DNA of 64,000 nucleotides from Streptomyces xylophagus (lineage in GTDB: Bacteria; Actinomycetota; Actinomycetes; Streptomycetales; Streptomycetaceae), in the NCBI RefSeq assembly GCF_000716435.1, contig NZ_JNWO01000005.1, positions 62,001-126,000 on the forward strand, given 5' to 3'. Shown piece after piece: positions 47,725 to 64,000 of the stretch (positions within the stretch are counted from its first letter, which is position 1; every line of letters begins with the position of its first letter). A model generated the notes under the pieces. The model saw nothing but the letters and a program-made list of their open reading frames with translations, did not search any database and was not told the DNA's origin. The translations under genes were made by a program, and so were the position numbers.

Positions 47725-47791
47725 GTGAGCGGGCCCACGTCGGTCGGCGGACGACGCTGGCGCGTCGAGCGCGGTGAGGGTAGGGGTTCGG

Positions 47792-47828
47792 AAAAGTGTG
47801 ACACTTCTCGCGAAAGTGTCACACTTTT
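47792..47828. terminator. AT-rich 15-bp stem-loop between convergent siderophore genes
   Basis: AAAAGTGTGACACTT (47792-47806) and AAGTGTCACACTTTT (47814-47828) pair perfectly with a 7-base loop. The plus-strand side ends in TTTTT and the minus side in a run of T as well, so it can terminate in both directions. Each arm is itself nearly palindromic (AAGTGT-N-ACACTT), so it may also bind a protein. Confidence 0.8.
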
Positions 47829-47833
47829 TCGGC

Positions 47834-47879
47834 GGTACCCGGCTGCCCGGCCCGCCGGCGGGCCGGGCAGCCGGGTACC
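47834..47879. repeat. Perfect 46-bp palindrome
   Basis: The arm that begins GGTACCCGGCTGCCCGGCCC is followed immediately by its full reverse complement, 23 bases each side, with no spacer. It stands 16 bases from the stop of the ATPase gene and 5 bases from the preceding hairpin. It can form a very stable stem in RNA from either strand. Confidence 0.95.
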
Positions 47880-47895
47880 GGCCCTCGGCGGGGCC

Positions 47896-48783
47896 TCACC
47901 GGGTCGTGACGGCGTTCTCGGGTCTCTCGGCAGGGGAGGCGCCGTCGTGGTGGTGCCGCCCCAGCGGGATCACCAACGGTGTGCCGCTGATCGGGTCGGG
48001 GGTGATCCGGCAGCGCAGGTCGAAGACGTCCTCGACGGTCGCCTCGGTGACGACATCGGCGGGCGCGCCCTCGGCGACGATGCGGCCGGCCTTCATGGCG
48101 ATGACGTGATCGGCGTACCGGCAGGCCTGGTTGAGGTCGTGCAGGACCATCACCACCGTGCGGCCCTCGCGCCGGTTCAGGTCCGTGATCAGGTCGAGTA
48201 CGTCGATCTGGTGGGCGAGGTCGAGATAGGTCGTCGGCTCGTCGAGGAGCAGGACGGGGGTGCCCTGGGCAACCGCCATGGCTATCCAGGCGCGTTGCCG
48301 CTGGCCGCCGGAGAGTTCGTCGACCGGGCGCTCGGCGAGTTCGGTCAGGTTGGTCGCTTCGAGGGCCGCGTGCACGGCCTCCTCGTCGGCCGTGGACCAC
48401 TGTCGCCACCAGGTCTGGTGCGGGGAACGGCCCCGGCCCACCAGATCGAGGACGGTGAGTCCCTCGGGCGCGACCGGCGTCTGCGGCAAGATGCCCAGTT
48501 TCCGGGCGAGTTCGCGGGTCGGCACGGAACGCAGCGCCACGCCGTCCAGCTCCACCACGCCCTGGCGCGGCGCCAGCAGCCGGGCGAGCGCCCGCAACAG
48601 GGTCGATTTGCCGCAGGCGTTGGCCCCGACGATGGCCGTGATCCGGCCGGTCGGCACGGTGAGGTCCAGGTTCTCGACGACCACCCGCCCGTCGTAGGCG
48701 AGTTGGAGGTTTTGGGCGCGCAACTCGGGCCCCGGCGAGGGTGATTCGGGTGTCCGCGGGGCGCGCGGGTCAGTGGTCGACAT
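47896..48783 (-). CDS. Ferric-siderophore ABC transporter ATPase (FecE-like)
   Basis: The 295-residue ATPase has Walker A GANACGKST, Q-loop LPQTPVAPEG, signature LSGGQRQRAW, Walker B VLLLDEPTTYLD and the switch His. The N-terminal 20 residues are Pro-rich. It pairs with the two FecCD permeases, whose genes lie upstream on the same strand, to import ferri-siderophore. The gene starts 4 bases after the permease stop region. Expression is expected from the iron box at 50962-50980. Confidence 0.93.
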   Translation of the reverse strand: MSTTDPRAPRTPESPSPGPELRAQNLQLAYDGRVVVENLDLTVPTGRITAIVGANACGKSTLLRALARLLAPRQGVVELDGVALRSVPTRELARKLGILPQTPVAPEGLTVLDLVGRGRSPHQTWWRQWSTADEEAVHAALEATNLTELAERPVDELSGGQRQRAWIAMAVAQGTPVLLLDEPTTYLDLAHQIDVLDLITDLNRREGRTVVMVLHDLNQACRYADHVIAMKAGRIVAEGAPADVVTEATVEDVFDLRCRITPDPISGTPLVIPLGRHHHDGASPAERPENAVTTR

Positions 48784-48787
48784 GAGA

Positions 48788-49855
48788 TCAGCCTCCAGAG
48801 CCCGCGCGGTTGACGCGGATGAGCAGCCACAGCAGGACCGGCGCGCCCAGGGCGCCCGTGACGATCCCGACCGGCAGTTCCGTCCCCGGGATCGCCTCGC
48901 GGGCGAGGAGGTCGGAGCCGAGGACGACGAACGCGCCGGTGAGACCGGAGACGAGCGGGGGCGGCGACGAGGTGCCCGCCAGCCGCTGGGCGATCTGCGG
49001 ACAGGCGAGCGCGACGAACGCCACCGGACCGGCCGCCGCCGTACCGAACGCGACGAGCCCGACCCCGGCCAACAGCAGTGCCAGCCGCACCGGTTGGACG
49101 GGTGTGCCGAGCCCGGCGGCCACGTCGTCGCCGAGCATTAGCGTGCGCATCCAACGGCCCATGCCCAGCGTGACCGGCAGCAGCACGGCCAGGGCGATGG
49201 CCAGGGAGTCCACCTGACTCCAGGTCCGGCCGTTGAGGTTGCCGACCAGCCAGCCGAGGGCCGCTTCCGCCTCGAAGCGATTGCCGCGTGCCACAAGGAA
49301 GTTGGTGGCGCTGGAGCAGATCCAGGACACGCCGATGCCGACGAGGATGATGCGGTACCCGGTGGCCCCGCCCTTCCACGCCAGCGCGTACACGAGGAGT
49401 GCGGTGGCGAGGGCGCCGAGCAACCCGAGCGTCGACAGGCCGAGCCCGCCGGTCCAGCCCAGAACGACCGCCGCCACCACGGCGGTTCCGGCGCCCTCGG
49501 TGAGACCGATCATGTCGGGGCTGGCCAGCGGGTTGCGGGTCATCGTCTGGAACACGGCCCCGGAGACCCCGAACGCGACCCCGACCAGCAGTCCGACCAG
49601 GGCGCGCGGCAGCCGTAGATCCTGGACGACGATGACCGTGCCCGCGTCGCCCGAACCCCACAACGCCCTGATGACGTCGGTGAACGCGACCGGGTAGTCG
49701 CCGATCGTCAACCCCCAGCAGAACAGCAGGAAGGCGCCGACCGCGACGCCAACTCCCGTAAGGAGCAGGCGCGGACGCAGTACGCCGGACACCGGGGGGA
49801 AGGTGAGCCGGAACGGTCGGTTACTCAAGGCGGCTGGTGGTGCGGACACGCTCAT
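48788..49855 (-). CDS. FecCD-family iron-siderophore permease (second)
   Basis: The 355-residue protein has about ten helices, with the FecCD patterns RLPRALVGLLVGVAFGVSGAVFQ, MTRNPLASPDMIGLTEGAG and GPVAFVALACPQIAQRL. ATG 49855 overlaps the stop of the upstream permease gene by 4 bases (ATGA), so the two subunits are made in a coupled way. It forms the membrane pore for ferri-siderophore uptake with its partner. Confidence 0.93.
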   Translation of the reverse strand: MSVSAPPAALSNRPFRLTFPPVSGVLRPRLLLTGVGVAVGAFLLFCWGLTIGDYPVAFTDVIRALWGSGDAGTVIVVQDLRLPRALVGLLVGVAFGVSGAVFQTMTRNPLASPDMIGLTEGAGTAVVAAVVLGWTGGLGLSTLGLLGALATALLVYALAWKGGATGYRIILVGIGVSWICSSATNFLVARGNRFEAEAALGWLVGNLNGRTWSQVDSLAIALAVLLPVTLGMGRWMRTLMLGDDVAAGLGTPVQPVRLALLLAGVGLVAFGTAAAGPVAFVALACPQIAQRLAGTSSPPPLVSGLTGAFVVLGSDLLAREAIPGTELPVGIVTGALGAPVLLWLLIRVNRAGSGG

Positions 49856-50877
49856 ACCTCCGCGAGCTTCCGGCGGCGGACCAGGACGATGAAGAACGGG
49901 CCGCCGAGGAAGGCGACGAGGACACCGGCCTGGATCTCGGTCGGGCGGTCCACCATCCGGCCCAGGATGTCGGCGGACAGCAGCAGCACGGGCGCGAGCG
50001 CGGCGGACAGCGGCAGCAGCCAGCGGTAGTCGGGGCCGATGCCGACCCACTGGGCGAGGACGCGCGCGATGTGCGGGACGACCAGACCGAGGAAGACGAC
50101 AGGGCCGATGACGGCGACCGACGCGCCGGTCAACAGCACGACGGCGGTGACCCCTTGGAGCCGTACCAGACCCAGCCGCCGTCCCAGGGAGGCGGCCACG
50201 TCGTCGCCGAGGGCCATGCTGTTGAGGGCGGGCGCGCAGGACAGGGCCAGTACGGCGCCGACGGCGAGGAAGGGCAGGATGCGCACCAGGTCGCCGGAAT
50301 CCTGGTCGGCCAGGGTGCCGGCGGACCAGAAGCGGTAGCGGTCCAGCGCGTCCTGGTCGGTCAGCACGATGGCGCTGGTGAACGACTGGAGCAACGAGGT
50401 GACGGCGACCCCGGCGAGCGCCAGTTTGACCGGCGTCGCCCCGGACCTGCCGAGCCGCCCCAGGAAGAAGACCACGACACTCGCGACCAGCGCCCCGCCG
50501 AACGCGAACCACACATAGCCGTAGAGCGAGGTGGCCCCGAGCACCCCGACCGCAAGGACGATCGCGAAGGACGCGCCCGCGCTCACCCCGAGAATCCCCG
50601 GGTCCGCGAGCGGATTGCGGGTCAGGGCCTGCATCAACGCACCCGACAGACCGAGGGCCGCGCCCGTGGTCAGGCCGAGCAGGGTGCGCGGCACGCGTAC
50701 CGACCAGATGACGTTGTCGATCAGCCGGCTCGGCGGATGGCCCAGCACCGAGCGCACGACCTGGTCGAGCGGAACGCTGAGCGCGCCCAGCGCGACGGAC
50801 AGCAAAGACAGCAGAACGAGGAGGGCGACGACGAGGGTCACCAGCACCGTGGTGCGAAGCCTTCTGCCTGAAGCCAC
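49852..50877 (-). CDS. FecCD-family iron-siderophore permease (first)
   Basis: The 341-residue permease shows RVPRTLLGLTTGAALGLSGALMQ, LTRNPLADPGILGVSAGAS and GPVVFLGLVVPHIAR, the FecCD marks, with about nine helices. GTG 50877 has GGAG about 10 bases upstream. It is the first gene of the three-gene uptake operon and is divergent from the NRPS gene. No substrate-binding lipoprotein gene precedes it; that gene must lie elsewhere. Confidence 0.93.
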   Translation of the reverse strand: MASGRRLRTTVLVTLVVALLVLLSLLSVALGALSVPLDQVVRSVLGHPPSRLIDNVIWSVRVPRTLLGLTTGAALGLSGALMQALTRNPLADPGILGVSAGASFAIVLAVGVLGATSLYGYVWFAFGGALVASVVVFFLGRLGRSGATPVKLALAGVAVTSLLQSFTSAIVLTDQDALDRYRFWSAGTLADQDSGDLVRILPFLAVGAVLALSCAPALNSMALGDDVAASLGRRLGLVRLQGVTAVVLLTGASVAVIGPVVFLGLVVPHIARVLAQWVGIGPDYRWLLPLSAALAPVLLLSADILGRMVDRPTEIQAGVLVAFLGGPFFIVLVRRRKLAEV

Positions 50878-50961
50878 GTGCCGGTCTCCATGTCGTCTTC
50901 CGGGTCATCTTCCGTGCGCCGGAGCCCTGTTGGCGGACCACCGGACAGCCCCGCCAGCAGC

Positions 50962-50980
50962 TTAGGTGAGCATAACCTCA
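50962..50980 (-). promoter_or_regulatory. Iron box for the uptake operon
   Basis: TTAGGTGAGCATAACCTCA matches 15 of 19 positions of the iron-box consensus, the best match in the window. It lies 85 bases upstream of the permease GTG and is the likely operator of the minus-strand uptake operon. Confidence 0.88.
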
Positions 50981-51024
50981 GTGGCTGTGACGTGGACCTG
51001 TGGTTCCGGGGTAGGTCTATCAAG

Positions 51025-51043
51025 TAAGGCAATGCTTACCTTA
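51025..51043 (+). promoter_or_regulatory. Iron box for the NRPS gene
   Basis: TAAGGCAATGCTTACCTTA matches the consensus at 12 of 19 positions when read on the minus strand, with arms GTAAG/CTTAC. TACTAT (51042-51047) overlaps its end and fits a -10 hexamer about 60 bases before the NRPS start, so DmdR binding would block the NRPS promoter. Confidence 0.7.
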
Positions 51044-51104
51044 CTATGCGAGCGGTCGCGGCTCCGCTGAGCCGTTCCGCACGCATTGGGAGGCACGGGC
51101 AGCT

Positions 51105-64000
<12,896 letters not shown>

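Noticed and set aside
42060..47730. Catecholate (2,3-dihydroxybenzoate) siderophore pathway
   Set aside because: Only a defective isochorismatase-fold protein is present; no isochorismate synthase, dehydrogenase or DHB ligase is seen.

Overview
The window is high-GC DNA with strong third-codon-position GC bias, many GTG starts, Tat and lipoprotein signals, a second divergent EF-Tu (tuf3 type), an ECF41 sigma factor and DmdR/IdeR-type iron boxes. All of this points to the chromosome of a Streptomyces or close relative. I see no tRNA, rRNA, CRISPR array, transposase or phage gene. The right end is open: a giant NRPS gene runs off it.

Positions 1-30300 hold small one- to three-gene units typical of chromosome arm or flank regions. 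In order: a Clp-N protein and an EamA exporter; an ECF41 sigma factor with its carboxymuconolactone-decarboxylase-like partner behind a matching ECF41 promoter; two flavin-binding proteins divergent from a MocR regulator; a LysR regulator; PPOX, isochorismatase-fold and Rieske proteins; a HipA-like kinase coupled to DUF3037; two SDR reductases; a solute-binding lipoprotein; uracil-DNA glycosylase; lipoprotein N-acyltransferase (lnt) and undecaprenyl-diphosphatase (uppP); a three-gene sugar-type operon (Gfo/Idh/MocA, PmoA-like, cupin); an HxlR/thiolase divergent pair; and an AlkD-like DNA repair protein.

Positions 30300-42040 hold tuf3 with a structured leader, a spermidine-synthase-like protein, an MFS exporter, a surface protein, a thioesterase, galU, an unusual zinc-finger/transmembrane/ricin-lectin protein, a Tat-exported GH3 glycosidase and a small membrane protein.

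Positions 42060-64000 are a hydroxamate siderophore locus of the coelichelin/scabichelin type. It has an L-ornithine N5-hydroxylase (cchB-like), divergent from a formyltransferase (cchA-like), an ATPase plus two FecCD permeases, and an NRPS of more than 4,298 residues. The visible NRPS order is [C remnant]-A-MT-T / C-A-T / C-A-MT-T / C-A... Its A2 pocket reads as serine and its A3 pocket as N5-hydroxyornithine; two A domains carry embedded methyltransferases. Four iron boxes lie in the promoter regions, one of them in front of an amidohydrolase that is followed by an EntB-like isochorismatase whose catalytic Asp is Asn. The logic is: ornithine is hydroxylated, some is formylated, the NRPS assembles it with Ser and N-methyl groups, and the ferric complex is re-imported by the FecCD system. 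The ferri-siderophore binding protein, any export and release functions, and the end of the NRPS are not in the window.

A recurring feature is short tandem duplication, often directly after stop codons: an SDR 3' end in three 86-bp copies, 17-bp x3 after the alkD-like gene, 7-bp arrays of 9 perfect and 13 perfect copies around the isochorismatase-like gene, and a ~30-bp minisatellite of about 540 bp.
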